A stretch of DNA of 64,000 nucleotides, from positions 1-64,000 of the forward strand of contig NZ_JACDRR010000029.1 of the NCBI RefSeq assembly GCF_013449375.1. Direction: 5' to 3'. This document shows positions 38,298 through 47,838 of the stretch, piece by piece (the first letter of the stretch is position 1; every line of letters begins with the position of its first letter). The position numbers and the translations under genes are program-made. Source of the stretch: Pectobacterium sp. CFBP8739. GTDB taxonomy: Bacteria; Pseudomonadota; Gammaproteobacteria; Enterobacterales; Enterobacteriaceae. The notes under the pieces were generated by a model that saw only the letters and a program-made list of their open reading frames with translations, did not search any database and was not told the DNA's origin.

Positions 38298-39089
38298 TTA
38301 TTTAGCCGGTGATACCGTAATGTCTTCACCAAAATATTTTTCGGAGATCGCTTTCAGGCGTCCATCTGCACGCATTTTCGTTAACTCTGCATCGAACTGC
38401 TTACGCAACGCATCGCCTTTCTCGTCCTTATGGAACGGGAAGCTCACTTCTTCAATCACCAGCGGTTCACCAACCAGTTTGAACGGCAGGTTACGCTTAT
38501 TGATTTCCGCCAGCAGAATAGGACGTGAATTCACGTAGCCTTCAACGCGCTTAGACAGCGCATCGTTCATCGCGCCATCGCGTGTTTCATAGGTGCGAAT
38601 ATTCACGCTGCCGTCGGCAAACGCTTTTTTCAGGTTGTTGACATGGTTGGAACCCAGAACCCCAGCAACCGTCTTCCCTTTCAGGTCAGCCAGTGTATTA
38701 ATGTCCGCGTTGTCTTTGTGCGTCACAATCTGGCTGCCGTAGAAGCTGTAAGGCTGGGCAAAATTGTATTTTTCCTGACGCGCAGGCGTAATTGCCACCA
38801 CATTCGCCACGGTATCCAGTTTTTTCGCTTCCAACTGCCCCATCAGGCCGCTGAAATCGGCGGTAACCCACTCAACTTTGTAGTTCAGATCTTTCGCAAT
38901 GGCTTCCGTCACTTCAACGTCAAAGCCGACCAGCTTGTTATCTTGCTTGAAGCCGCTTGGATAGCTTTGGCCGGTTGAACCCACTTTCAGGACTTTTTCC
39001 TGCTCGGCGCTGCTTTTCCCAGAATCACAGCCGGCTACAAGAAAGGCGGTCGTCAGCGCCAGAACAGACAACGTTACTTTTTTCATCAT
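38298..39089 (-). CDS. Amino acid ABC transporter substrate-binding lipoprotein
   Basis: A 263-residue family 3 solute-binding protein (FliY/TcyK/YxeM type). The N-terminus is a lipoprotein signal with lipobox LVAGC and Cys21. Asp at +2 predicts retention in the inner membrane. The body has GFDVEVTEAIAKDL and VVAITPARQEKYNFAQPY. Its first ATG overlaps the acetyltransferase stop by 4 bp. It is expected to bind an amino acid related to cystine, perhaps S-(2-succino)cysteine. Confidence 0.9.
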   Translation of the reverse strand: MMKKVTLSVLALTTAFLVAGCDSGKSSAEQEKVLKVGSTGQSYPSGFKQDNKLVGFDVEVTEAIAKDLNYKVEWVTADFSGLMGQLEAKKLDTVANVVAITPARQEKYNFAQPYSFYGSQIVTHKDNADINTLADLKGKTVAGVLGSNHVNNLKKAFADGSVNIRTYETRDGAMNDALSKRVEGYVNSRPILLAEINKRNLPFKLVGEPLVIEEVSFPFHKDEKGDALRKQFDAELTKMRADGRLKAISEKYFGEDITVSPAK

Positions 39090-39628
39090 TTTACTGCCTC
39101 TCTTTTTGAGTTTTTATCTTTCCACTGGTCATACAATTGGTTATCAAGGATTTTTTCCATCCAGATTGTCAGGTGTCCTTTCCCCAGATTCGTCTGCCCG
39201 ACTTCCCTGAAACCATAATTTCTGTACATCTCAATCAGCCACGGGTGGTTTTGTGCCGTGCCAAGCGACACCGCAGGCGCTTTAAGCTGGTTAATCAGAA
39301 TTTCTTCTTCCAACCAGCCCATCATTTGCTTACCCAACCCCTGTTTTTTATAGCCAGGGTGCGTGGCAAACCAGCCCAGATGAGGTAAACCGAACGGGCC
39401 TGGCTCCGGCCCCCACGGATAGCGGATGGTAAATGACGACACCATCTCTCCATCTTTCTCCATCACATAAACGCCGTGTGAGGCAATATGCGTGCGCACC
39501 ATGTCGATATCCGCATGAGCAGCAGAGAAGTTGATACCTAACTGACGAATCGGCTCAAACGCCGCCAGCGCCAGCGCCAAAAAAGTTTCATCATCCGCAA
39601 GCGTAGCCTGACGAAATACGATACTCAT
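39086..39628 (-). CDS. GNAT family N-acetyltransferase
   Basis: A 180-residue GCN5-related acetyltransferase. The acetyl-CoA pyrophosphate loop is seen as GYKKQGLGKQMM, followed by NYGFREVGQ near the C-terminus. It lies 9 bp after the lyase gene and overlaps the binding-protein gene by 4 bp. By analogy with SnaB/YxeL of the Bacillus S-(2-succino)cysteine operon, it probably acetylates the amino group of the imported substrate. Substrate is inferred. Confidence 0.85.
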   Translation of the reverse strand: MSIVFRQATLADDETFLALALAAFEPIRQLGINFSAAHADIDMVRTHIASHGVYVMEKDGEMVSSFTIRYPWGPEPGPFGLPHLGWFATHPGYKKQGLGKQMMGWLEEEILINQLKAPAVSLGTAQNHPWLIEMYRNYGFREVGQTNLGKGHLTIWMEKILDNQLYDQWKDKNSKREAVK

Positions 39629-39637
39629 AGTGTCACC

Positions 39638-41002
39638 TTATGCTGGCAGCAGGCCGGAGTTGTCCGCATAACGAATCACGTCATCAACCTTCTGCGGCGC
39701 ACTACCAACGTAGTTAGCCGGATTCAGCCATTCGTCCAGATCGGCAGCAGTCACCTGCTCGGAAAGCACCGGATGGGTCAATAGCACCGATTTAAACGAT
39801 TGATTCTGCTCGAATGCCTGCATAGAGCATTCGTAAACCAGATGGTGAGCGGTCTGCTTGCCGAGACGTTTACCAATCTCAAACATCACTTTTTCAGACA
39901 GCAGCAGGCCATTTTGCAGATCGAGGTTCGCCAGCATTTGCTTCTCATTGACGGACATCCCACGCAGGATGCCAAGCGCGTTCTGAAGCTGAGCGGACAG
40001 ATAGATATTGATTTCCGGCAGCGCGATCCACTCCGCACGCCAGCTCATCGCATCACGCTCGTGCTCAACTTTCATGGATTCATGAATCAGCGCGGCGCTC
40101 TTGAACAGCGGTGCCGTCAGGCTCGCCAGCCCTTCCAGTGCGGCAGGGTTACGTTTATGCGGCATGGTGGTAGAACCGATTTTCCCTTCGGAGAACGGCT
40201 CTTCGATTTCGTTAATCTCGGTGCGCATCAGGTTGTACAGCTCGTTGCCGATTTTACCCAGCGTACCGCTGATCAGCACCGCAACAGAGGCGTATTCGGA
40301 GAAACGATCGCGGGCAGACTGCCAGCCGATATTCGGCGTATTCAGCCCCAGTTTATCCAGCGTCAGACGCTCGATTTCCGGCCCTTGTTCGCCAAAAGAA
40401 GCATAGGTACAGATAGCACCGTTGATATTGCCGACGAGAACACGTTGCTTGATTTCAGTCAGACGTTCGAGATGACGGATAAATTCATCCAGCCAGACGG
40501 CCAGTTTGAAGCCAAACGTGGTGGGAAGCGCCTGCATACCGTGGGTACGACCCGCCATCAGCGTGTGTTGATATTTCTTCGCCAGACGCTTCAGTTCAAC
40601 GGCCAGCAGTTGTGTATCTCTTACAACAATATCAAAAGATTGTTTCAGCTGTAACACTGTCGCGGTATCAACGATGTCCTGTGTGGTAACACCATAGTGA
40701 ATAAATTCACCCGCCGCGCCGCACTGTTTCTGAATCGCGGCAATCGTCGGCATCAGAGAGTGCTTCATGCGTGCCGCATCTTTTGCAATCTCTTCAACGT
40801 TAAGCGCGCTTGCGTCAGCGTTTTCTGCAATGGTTTTTGCCGCATCCAGCGGAATGACACCCAGTTCACCCTCGGCAAGCGCCAGGGCAACTTCGACTTC
40901 GACCTGTTTAGTCAGGCGATTATGCTCGGACCAGACGCCGCGCATTTCAGGCGTGCCAAAATTATTCCCTATAAGAAGAAAATCAATAAGATGTGATGCC
41001 AT
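39638..41002 (-). CDS. Fumarase/adenylosuccinate lyase superfamily lyase, candidate S-(2-succino) lyase
   Basis: A 454-residue member of the class II fumarase/aspartase superfamily, which eliminates fumarate from C-N or related bonds. The signature GSTTMPHKRNP is present, with AGRTHGMQALPTTFGFKLAVW and HYGVTTQDIVDTA around the active site. It is similar in size to PurB/PcaB-type enzymes but is not in a purine or aromatic operon. Neighbours (acetyltransferase, cystine-type importer, M20 deacylase) fit a lyase that splits an S-succino adduct into fumarate and a thiol. I recall such a lyase being described in Dickeya. The exact substrate is not proven here. Confidence 0.85.
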   Translation of the reverse strand: MASHLIDFLLIGNNFGTPEMRGVWSEHNRLTKQVEVEVALALAEGELGVIPLDAAKTIAENADASALNVEEIAKDAARMKHSLMPTIAAIQKQCGAAGEFIHYGVTTQDIVDTATVLQLKQSFDIVVRDTQLLAVELKRLAKKYQHTLMAGRTHGMQALPTTFGFKLAVWLDEFIRHLERLTEIKQRVLVGNINGAICTYASFGEQGPEIERLTLDKLGLNTPNIGWQSARDRFSEYASVAVLISGTLGKIGNELYNLMRTEINEIEEPFSEGKIGSTTMPHKRNPAALEGLASLTAPLFKSAALIHESMKVEHERDAMSWRAEWIALPEINIYLSAQLQNALGILRGMSVNEKQMLANLDLQNGLLLSEKVMFEIGKRLGKQTAHHLVYECSMQAFEQNQSFKSVLLTHPVLSEQVTAADLDEWLNPANYVGSAPQKVDDVIRYADNSGLLPA

Positions 41003-41089
41003 AATTAACTCGTTAGTGTTGGATTTATCAGGCGGGGATTTATGTCGTCTTTTTAATTTTTAAAAATATAACATGCGGAAATTATGTGC

Positions 41090-41137
41090 TTTATACCTTT
41101 GGGATCTATCTTAGATCAAAAAGTTTGATTGCAAACT
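41090..41137 (-). promoter_or_regulatory. Promoter and inverted repeat of the lyase operon
   Basis: On the minus strand TTGATC (41119-41114), an 18-bp spacer and TATAAA (41095-41090) form a sigma-70 candidate. Just upstream lies the inverted repeat AGTTTG-attg-CAAACT (41122-41137), placed as an activator site. No regulator gene is linked to the operon in this window. Confidence 0.45.
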
Positions 41138-41250
41138 ATGCATGTAGAAATGTTCGCTAACACTCTCTCCCAAGCGGAAAAGCCCGTTTGTCACTTTACT
41201 CTTCCTACAATAAAACTTCTTATCCGTATGACTGCTGACGAAGGATTATC

Positions 41251-42558
41251 ATGCTTTCCCACACGACATTACGCATGCCCCGTACCCTATTGATTACCAT
41301 GATCATTATTTCTTCATTCTCTACTCAGGCACAGGCTCAGGACCGCTACCAGTTGGAAAAGGTGGTTGAAGTCAGCCGTCATGGCGTACGTCCTCCAACA
41401 GAATCCAACACGACGACGCTGGAGTCCGGCACGGCACGAGAGTGGCCACAGTGGGTCACGCGCGACGGTGAATTAACCGGACACGGCTATGCTGCCACTG
41501 TGCTAAAAGGCCACTATGAAGGCGAATATTATCGTCAACAGCATCTATTCGCTTCAGGTTGTCCCACAGAACAACAGATTTATGTGCTCGCCAGCCCGTT
41601 ACAACGCACCCGTGCGACCGCACAGGCCTATGTGGATGGCATGTTTCCCGGCTGTGGCGTGGCGACACATGCCGTTGAGGATGAAAAACAGGACCCACTG
41701 TTCCACGGGGATAAAATGGGGATTGGCACGCTTGACCCTGAACGGGCCAAGGCCGAGGTACTGAAAGCGATGGGAGGCGATCTCAATACCGCCTATCAAC
41801 ATCTTCAGCCCAGCGTAGAGCAGTTGAAGCAGATCGTATGTAAAGCGGATAAACCGTGCCCGGTGTTTGATAAACCGTGGGCGATAAAACAGGATAAAGA
41901 TGGTTCGATTTCTATCAGCGGTCTGAATACGCTGGCAAATATGAGCGAGGTTTTCCTGCTGGAGTACAGCGAGAATCTGCCGCAGGCGCAGGTCGCGTTT
42001 GGTCACGTCAGCAACACGCAGGATCTCACTCCGTTGATGGCTCCGATGACGGCTAAATACGATTTTACCAATGACGTTCCCTATATCGCACAGCGTGGCG
42101 GTTCGCTATTTATGCAGCAAATCGCACAGGCTCTGGCACAGGGAACGCAGGAAGAGCAAGACACCACACAAGGGGAGCCGCCAGCAGCCCCTTACTTACT
42201 GTATGTCGCCCATGACACCAACATCGCCTACCTACGCACGATGTTGCAGTTCCATTGGCAATTACCCGGCGATACCGCCGATAACATTCCCCCCGCAGGT
42301 AGCTTGGTATTCGAACGCTGGCGTGACACCACCACGCAACAGCGCTTTTTGCGCATCTATTTCCAGACACAATCGCTGGATCAGATCCGTTCTCTGACGC
42401 CGCTGAGCGGCCAGCAAACGCTACTGAGAGAAGAATTGACCTCTCAGGGCTGCCAGCAGACGGAGAAAGGTACACTATGTCCTTTCGATACCGCTTTGAA
42501 ATCCATGCGAAAAAGTATCGATAGCAGCGCACTGGCACCTGTGCATTACGCGCGGTAA
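41251..42558 (+). CDS. Periplasmic histidine acid phosphatase/phytase
   Basis: A 435-residue secreted enzyme releasing phosphate from phytate or sugar phosphates. A signal peptide ends near STQAQA. The nucleophile motif is RHGVRPPT, and the proton donor motif HDTN (YVAHDTNIAYL) is of the phytase/AppA type rather than the HDSN of glucose-1-phosphatase. GELTGHGYAA and SPLQRTRATAQA resemble Klebsiella PhyK. The ATG has AAGGA about seven bases upstream. It is followed by its own terminator and the tRNA operon. Confidence 0.92.
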   Translation: MLSHTTLRMPRTLLITMIIISSFSTQAQAQDRYQLEKVVEVSRHGVRPPTESNTTTLESGTAREWPQWVTRDGELTGHGYAATVLKGHYEGEYYRQQHLFASGCPTEQQIYVLASPLQRTRATAQAYVDGMFPGCGVATHAVEDEKQDPLFHGDKMGIGTLDPERAKAEVLKAMGGDLNTAYQHLQPSVEQLKQIVCKADKPCPVFDKPWAIKQDKDGSISISGLNTLANMSEVFLLEYSENLPQAQVAFGHVSNTQDLTPLMAPMTAKYDFTNDVPYIAQRGGSLFMQQIAQALAQGTQEEQDTTQGEPPAAPYLLYVAHDTNIAYLRTMLQFHWQLPGDTADNIPPAGSLVFERWRDTTTQQRFLRIYFQTQSLDQIRSLTPLSGQQTLLREELTSQGCQQTEKGTLCPFDTALKSMRKSIDSSALAPVHYAR

Positions 42559-42586
42559 CGCACGATATCGCAGGGAACCACAACGT

Positions 42587-42617
42587 CTTGTCGGGTTAAC
42601 GAACCCGACAAGATTTT
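42587..42617 (+). terminator. Phytase gene terminator
   Basis: An 11-bp perfect stem CTTGTCGGGTT/AACCCGACAAG (42587-42597 with 42602-42612) followed by ATTTT, 28 bp after the phytase stop. Confidence 0.8.
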
Positions 42618-42640
42618 CGCAAGAAGACAAATCGCAGACG

Positions 42641-42674
42641 AAAAAAAAGCACATCTTCCGATGTGCTTTTTTTT
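42641..42674. terminator. Bidirectional terminator, end of tRNA operon
   Basis: AAAAAAAA-GCACATC-ttcc-GATGTGC-TTTTTTTT is symmetrical, with eight As on one side and eight Ts on the other. It ends the minus-strand tRNA operon and backs up the phytase terminator. Confidence 0.92.
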
Positions 42675-42679
42675 GTAAT

Positions 42680-42756
42680 TGGTCGGCGAGAGAGGATTCG
42701 AACCTCCGACCCACTGGTCCCAAACCAGTTGCGCTACCAAGCTGCGCTACTCGCCG
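42680..42756 (-). tRNA. proM: tRNA-Pro (anticodon TGG)
   Basis: A 77-nt cloverleaf with encoded CCA. Acceptor CGGCGAG pairs with CTCGCCG, the anticodon loop reads TTTGGGA and the T-arm GGTTCGAATCC is standard. Last of four tRNAs, in the E. coli argX-hisR-leuT-proM order. Confidence 0.97.
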
Positions 42757-42798
42757 AATATACTGCTTTTTCGAACATCACTGATGTTCTCGTTTGTG

Positions 42799-42885
42799 TG
42801 GTGCGAAGAGAGGGACTTGAACCCTCACGTCCGTAAGAACACTAACACCTGAAGCTAGCGCGTCTACCAATTCCGCCACCTTCGC
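42799..42885 (-). tRNA. leuT: tRNA-Leu (anticodon CAG)
   Basis: An 87-nt class II tRNA with encoded CCA and a long variable arm (TGTTCTTACGGACG). Acceptor GCGAAGG pairs with CTTCGC, the anticodon loop reads CTTCAGG. Confidence 0.97.
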
Positions 42886-42927
42886 ATAACTCACAAACTG
42901 TCAATCAAGAACTATATCTGCAAAATC

Positions 42928-43004
42928 TGGGGTGGCTAATGGGACTCGAACCCACGACAACTGGAATCACAATCCAGGGCTCTACCAACTGAGCTATAGC
43001 CACC
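42928..43004 (-). tRNA. hisR: tRNA-His (anticodon GTG)
   Basis: A 77-nt tRNA with the extra 5' G typical of tRNA-His and encoded CCA. Acceptor GGTGGCTA pairs with TAGCCACC, the anticodon stem-loop is TGGATTGTGATTCCA. Confidence 0.97.
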
Positions 43005-43124
43005 ATCACCACACTTTACATCAACTACTTATTACGCGGTACTTCCTTTTTACGGGATACTTTCTTTGTTAAGAAAAGTGTACCACCGCAGCTCTTGCAC
43101 ACAACATACTTCATAAAAATATAA

Positions 43125-43201
<77 letters not shown>

Positions 43202-43222
43202 TTAGCGCCGTTGCGGGGCGGG

Positions 43223-43251
43223 ATATTACGGGCTTAGCGACTGGCTGTCTA
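43223..43251 (-). promoter_or_regulatory. tRNA operon promoter
   Basis: TAGACA (43251-43246), a 17-bp spacer and TAATAT (43228-43223) on the minus strand. The following CCCGCCCCGC is the GC-rich discriminator typical of stringently controlled stable RNA promoters. The rest of 43252-43370 shows no gene. Confidence 0.75.
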
Positions 43252-43370
43252 GTGCTTTTTTATCGAAATGATGCGTTTGGTTATGATTTACTCATTCCAA
43301 GCTAAATAACAGACAGTTATGCCCTTCCCGCCCCTGAATGCGACGATTTACTCGCTGTGACAGATAAAAA

Positions 43371-44120
43371 CTACAACCGCCTGCTGTAGTGATAAGCAAC
43401 ATACTTCAACAGCTTAAACTGCCGAAAAATACGGCTCGGCTGGGACAGCAAGCGATACAGCCACTCCAACCCTAAGTTTTGCCACACTAACGGAGCACGC
43501 TTGACATGCCCGGTAAAGACGTCATACGTTCCGCCCACGCCCATATACAAGGCGTCAGGATAGTGGTGGCGACAATCGCGCATCAGAATTTCCTGTCGTG
43601 GCGACCCCATCGCGACGGTAACAATCTGCGCACCGCTGGCGCGAATGCGCTCAAACAACGCATCGCGCTGCTCTGGCGCAAAATAGCCATCCTGACTGCC
43701 GACAATATTCACGTTCCACTGCGCCCGCAGCTTCACTTCCGTTTGTGCCAGCACATCAGGTTTGCCGCCCACCAGAAAAACCGGCGTTCCCTCCTTGCCC
43801 GCTCGTGCCATTAGCGCTTCCCACAGATCAGCGCCTGCAATCCGCGTGACATCAGCCTGCGGGTACTTGCGCCGAATCGAACGCACAATGCTAATACCGT
43901 CCGCATACTTATACTCTGCACGATCGAGCAGCGTACGCAGCGCCACATCTTTCTCTGCCGTCAGCACTTTCTCAGCGTTAATCGCGACGAGCGTGCCCGT
44001 TTGAACCCGTTCTCCTGCAAACAGGTAATCAACAAACTGCGCCATATTACGAAAACCGTGAATGGGCAAACCACGAATGGTATACAGAGGAATGCTCTCT
44101 GTGGCTTTTAACGCTGTCAT
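43371..44120 (-). CDS. wecG: UDP-N-acetyl-D-mannosaminuronic acid transferase (ECA lipid II synthase)
   Basis: WecG/TagA/CpsF-family glycosyltransferase, 249 residues, adding ManNAcA to lipid I at the inner face of the inner membrane. Family stretches are [31 protein letters not shown] and GSPRQEILM. It overlaps wzyE by 4 bp and is the last gene of the ECA operon. Confidence 0.94.
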   Translation of the reverse strand: MTALKATESIPLYTIRGLPIHGFRNMAQFVDYLFAGERVQTGTLVAINAEKVLTAEKDVALRTLLDRAEYKYADGISIVRSIRRKYPQADVTRIAGADLWEALMARAGKEGTPVFLVGGKPDVLAQTEVKLRAQWNVNIVGSQDGYFAPEQRDALFERIRASGAQIVTVAMGSPRQEILMRDCRHHYPDALYMGVGGTYDVFTGHVKRAPLVWQNLGLEWLYRLLSQPSRIFRQFKLLKYVAYHYSRRL

Positions 44121-45508
44121 CGCTGCTCCTTTATCACAGGATCCGGTACGGTATTGGGTGTCGGCACCAGCGGCGTCGCACGCATACGCATCAGGCGCTG
44201 CCGGATTAGCCCGGCGCTTTCCAGCAGCCAGTAAAGCAGTTTGGCAACGAGTAGACTCAGGCCAAATACCAGACAGAAAAAAACCACACGTGAAACAAAG
44301 GAATCGACACCTTCACGCGTCAGCACAATGATATTGAACACCGCGCCGAAACAGAACGCCTGCAAAATAGCGGCCTTATAGCGGTTGCTGTCGTGTTTTC
44401 CTAACTCGTACACCCAGTCGAACCATTTGATCACTAACCCGACGGCAATTGCGCCGAGCGGGATAAACAGTACACCGCCCATCACTATCAGTGACCCTAG
44501 CAGCGTGGGAGAGATTGCCAGCCCGGAGTGGTTATTCAACACTTCCCAAGTGAAATAGTTCGCACTGTTCAACACCAGATTCGGACGGTCCGGCCATAGC
44601 CAGGAGGGAATGAAAACATAGAAATCACGGGCAATCGGTGCCAACCCCTGAAATTCAATCTTGTCGTAGTTCTGCCACAGCAGCGCCAGATTTTCCCAGG
44701 GTGAGAAGGTGTCACGGGTTAAATAGAGGAAAGTATAAAAGGCGTAATCACCGCTGACATCCAGCCCATAGCGCTTCAGTGCCAGCCAGAACATCCCGAC
44801 AATCCCGAACGCGCCTGCCGCAACCAGCATCCACAGCGTAATCCAGCCGCGCACAATGCCAATAAACAGAAACAGCGCAAAGGCGATGATCAGATTCGCA
44901 CGCGTTCCGCCAACAATCACGTAGGTCAGCATCCCAAATGCAACCGTACCCATGAGGAACATCAGCCACGCACGCTGCGTCTGACGCAGGAAATACACCA
45001 CCAGCATCGCCGGAATGAAGAAGTAGAAGAAGCGTTTCAACGCCACGCCGGATACTTCACTGGAGAATATCTGGCTGTAAGAGCGCAGCTTAAACAGCAA
45101 AAAACCATTATTGAGAAAGAAAATACCGACGGTAGCGACCGCGATCAACGCCAGCAACAGCCAGGTCAGATTGGCTTCAACCCGATTCACCGTCAGGAGT
45201 GGCGCACGCGGCGCTGAGGCTTTCTGACGCAGGCGCGTCTTATAGCTGACGTAATAGATCGCATAGAACGCTGTCGCGGACAGCATCGCCTGAAGCAGGT
45301 ACTGTACGGGAACGACCTCAACGCCGAACCGAAACACCAGTACGCAGGTAAACGGAAAACCGAAATAGAACGTCAATAAATAGAGCAATGAAAACAGTAC
45401 GTTAAAGTTAAAACGCACCCGCCGAAACTCCATCCAGGTCAGGCTCAGGATAAAGATGACTGACATCAGGTAGACGACAAACAGCCCACCAAATTGCCCC
45501 AGCGTCAT
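44117..45508 (-). CDS. wzyE: ECA polymerase WzyE
   Basis: Inner-membrane polymerase of 463 residues with about 11 membrane segments, joining ECA trisaccharide repeats in the periplasm. The conserved stretches [20 protein letters not shown] and [11 protein letters not shown] are visible. Overlaps wecF upstream and wecG downstream by 4 bp each. Confidence 0.94.
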   Translation of the reverse strand: MTLGQFGGLFVVYLMSVIFILSLTWMEFRRVRFNFNVLFSLLYLLTFYFGFPFTCVLVFRFGVEVVPVQYLLQAMLSATAFYAIYYVSYKTRLRQKASAPRAPLLTVNRVEANLTWLLLALIAVATVGIFFLNNGFLLFKLRSYSQIFSSEVSGVALKRFFYFFIPAMLVVYFLRQTQRAWLMFLMGTVAFGMLTYVIVGGTRANLIIAFALFLFIGIVRGWITLWMLVAAGAFGIVGMFWLALKRYGLDVSGDYAFYTFLYLTRDTFSPWENLALLWQNYDKIEFQGLAPIARDFYVFIPSWLWPDRPNLVLNSANYFTWEVLNNHSGLAISPTLLGSLIVMGGVLFIPLGAIAVGLVIKWFDWVYELGKHDSNRYKAAILQAFCFGAVFNIIVLTREGVDSFVSRVVFFCLVFGLSLLVAKLLYWLLESAGLIRQRLMRMRATPLVPTPNTVPDPVIKEQR

Positions 45509-46590
45509 GTTGGTTCTCCCGTCGCCAACGCCAGCGCTTCTCGCCAGCCTTGCAGATAATTGGGATTAAAGAACGCGATCTGGTGCTTATCGACCGATGC
45601 CAGCTGGCGCTGCGCCTCACGCACTAGCGCTTCATCCAACTCGTCACCGTAAAACAGCACGGGCAGCTCCTGTTCCGTCAGATCCTGCCAGAACGGATTT
45701 TGCCGACTGATCACGAACGGCACGCCAAACTGAATCAGCAGGCATAACGTCCCGATGCCCTGCTGGCGGTCGAAAATAAAATAACCCAAATCGCAGGCGC
45801 GCAGCATGTTGAGATAATCATCAAACGCCAGTTGATCCTTTAGCAGTTGGAAATTTTTCACGCCGAACAGCGCCAAACCGTCTTTTTCCACCTGTGCGAT
45901 GTAGGATTCGTTATTCGCGGGGTAGCCCATTGGCACAATCACCCGCACATTTTTCCCGAACTGCTTGTGAATCGCCCGCAGCGCTTCCTGATGACGATTC
46001 GTGCGATCGCCAGAATTGCCGACCAGAATCGTCATCGGACCTGCCAGCGGTTTATCCACCTGCATGCCCGTTAGCGCTGGATTCATGCGCGTTGGGAAGT
46101 ACAGCAATGACGTCGGCACGCGGGGCGAACGCTGCTGATACCACGCCAGATCGCCACGCGTAGCAAACACGTGTCCAACACGCTTTTGTGCCATCCGCCG
46201 AAGCCAATAAAACAGGCGATATTTCAGGCCGCTCGCTTCTTCATACAAATCCGCGCCCCACACATGCCAGTAAACCTGCTCGGATTTGATTTTTCCGCTC
46301 AGCAACGCCAGCCACAGCGTGGGGTTAAACTGCCCATGCAGGAAAAAGCGCATCTTGCGGTTCGCTTTCGCTCTGGCAATGACGGCCTCTGCCAGCGTTT
46401 TCTTATCCACGCAGGTTTCGATACGCAACGCGGGGAAATCAGCCGATGAAATGCCCTCGCGGGAGGCCACGATGAAGTGCCGAATCTGCGGTTCGGGGAG
46501 TTCCGTCGCCAGTACGTCGTTAAAAAAACGTAAAACGGTCTGGTTATGATGCGGGATGTCAGATCCCAATACATGAATCAGTGTCGTCAT
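45505..46590 (-). CDS. wecF: TDP-Fuc4NAc:lipid II transferase
   Basis: A 361-residue family 56 glycosyltransferase that adds the third sugar, Fuc4NAc, to complete ECA lipid III. Recognisable stretches are [31 protein letters not shown] and [13 protein letters not shown]. Overlaps wzxE and wzyE by 4 bp each. Confidence 0.94.
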   Translation of the reverse strand: MTTLIHVLGSDIPHHNQTVLRFFNDVLATELPEPQIRHFIVASREGISSADFPALRIETCVDKKTLAEAVIARAKANRKMRFFLHGQFNPTLWLALLSGKIKSEQVYWHVWGADLYEEASGLKYRLFYWLRRMAQKRVGHVFATRGDLAWYQQRSPRVPTSLLYFPTRMNPALTGMQVDKPLAGPMTILVGNSGDRTNRHQEALRAIHKQFGKNVRVIVPMGYPANNESYIAQVEKDGLALFGVKNFQLLKDQLAFDDYLNMLRACDLGYFIFDRQQGIGTLCLLIQFGVPFVISRQNPFWQDLTEQELPVLFYGDELDEALVREAQRQLASVDKHQIAFFNPNYLQGWREALALATGEPT

Positions 46591-47837
46591 GCTCGCCTAC
46601 GGTAAATAATGAATACGCAACAACAAAGCAAAAAATAGACCAGGTAGGTTGCCATATAGGCCTGTGCCGCACCTTGTGCGCCATACAGTGGAATTAGCCA
46701 ATGGGAAAAACCAGTCAACAGGAGAAACTGGCTCACTTCCGTGAGCAGGTAAAAGCGCAGCGCCGCTTTCGCAATGACCAGATAGCCAAAGACGTAAGCG
46801 CCCACTTTCATTACATCGCCTACCAATTGCCAAACGAAGAGATCGCGCATCGCCGTGAACTCGCTGGAGAACAGCAGCCAGATGGCAAAATCTCGCAGCA
46901 GCCACACGCAAAAGCTGACGCCCGCCACGACGGGTAATACAAACTTCAGCGAACGAACAATTTCCTGCGATAACGCGGCTTTATCCGTCAGACGCGAGAG
47001 TGTCGGTAACAGATAAACGGTAAAAGAAGCGGTAATAAATTGCAGGTAAGCATCGGAAATACTGCTGACGCCCTGCCAAATACCCACTTCGTCCCAGCTA
47101 TAATGTTCCGCCAGCAGGTTACGCATCATGATGTACGCAACGGGCAGAGTCACCGCAGTCATCAACGCCATCAGCGTGAACTTGCCCAACTGACCCGCAA
47201 TGGCGCGATCCCACGTTGGTTTTAGCGACGCCAGCGACAGCGGCGTACGTCGCAGTAGCATGATGCCCGCGGGAATCACCAACAACGCGGGCACCAGCGC
47301 CAGCCCTACCAAAGCGCCAACGTAGCCGCCCAGTTGCAGGCAGAGCCAAAAGGCCGCCAGCCCGATCAGGCTGCCGCCGATCATCGCCAGCGCGTTACCT
47401 ATCGCATCCCGATAGCCCTTGAGAATCGCCAGAAACAGGTTGGCGTAGGCGATACCCATCTGGATGAACGCCAGCGCACGCACCACATCGCGATAGTCAT
47501 CATGTCCAAACAGCAGATTGGCGATAGGCGTTGCAGCGGAAAGAAAGAGAATCGCCAACAGCGTCGAGAACCCCAGCACCAGCGTGACTGACGTACCGAG
47601 CAGCGGCCTGAGCCGTTCCGGCTGTTGCTGGTACTCCGCCACGTATTTGGTGACGCCGTTGAAGATCCCTGCGCCAGCTAATACGCCCAACACCGTAATC
47701 AACTGGCGGAAATTCCCTGCCATCCCCACGCCACTGGGGCCAAAGGCGACCGCCAGCAGCTTGACGACAACCAGCCCCGCGCCGATTTTTATCAGCGTGG
47801 AGCCAGCCGTCCATATCGATGCTTTCGCCAACGACAT
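46587..47837 (-). CDS. wzxE: ECA lipid III flippase WzxE
   Basis: A 416-residue MATE-like flippase with about 12 membrane segments that moves ECA lipid III across the inner membrane. The N-terminus [20 protein letters not shown] is characteristic. It starts one base after the wecE stop and overlaps wecF. Confidence 0.94.
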   Translation of the reverse strand: MSLAKASIWTAGSTLIKIGAGLVVVKLLAVAFGPSGVGMAGNFRQLITVLGVLAGAGIFNGVTKYVAEYQQQPERLRPLLGTSVTLVLGFSTLLAILFLSAATPIANLLFGHDDYRDVVRALAFIQMGIAYANLFLAILKGYRDAIGNALAMIGGSLIGLAAFWLCLQLGGYVGALVGLALVPALLVIPAGIMLLRRTPLSLASLKPTWDRAIAGQLGKFTLMALMTAVTLPVAYIMMRNLLAEHYSWDEVGIWQGVSSISDAYLQFITASFTVYLLPTLSRLTDKAALSQEIVRSLKFVLPVVAGVSFCVWLLRDFAIWLLFSSEFTAMRDLFVWQLVGDVMKVGAYVFGYLVIAKAALRFYLLTEVSQFLLLTGFSHWLIPLYGAQGAAQAYMATYLVYFLLCCCVFIIYRRRA

Positions 47838-47838
47838 A

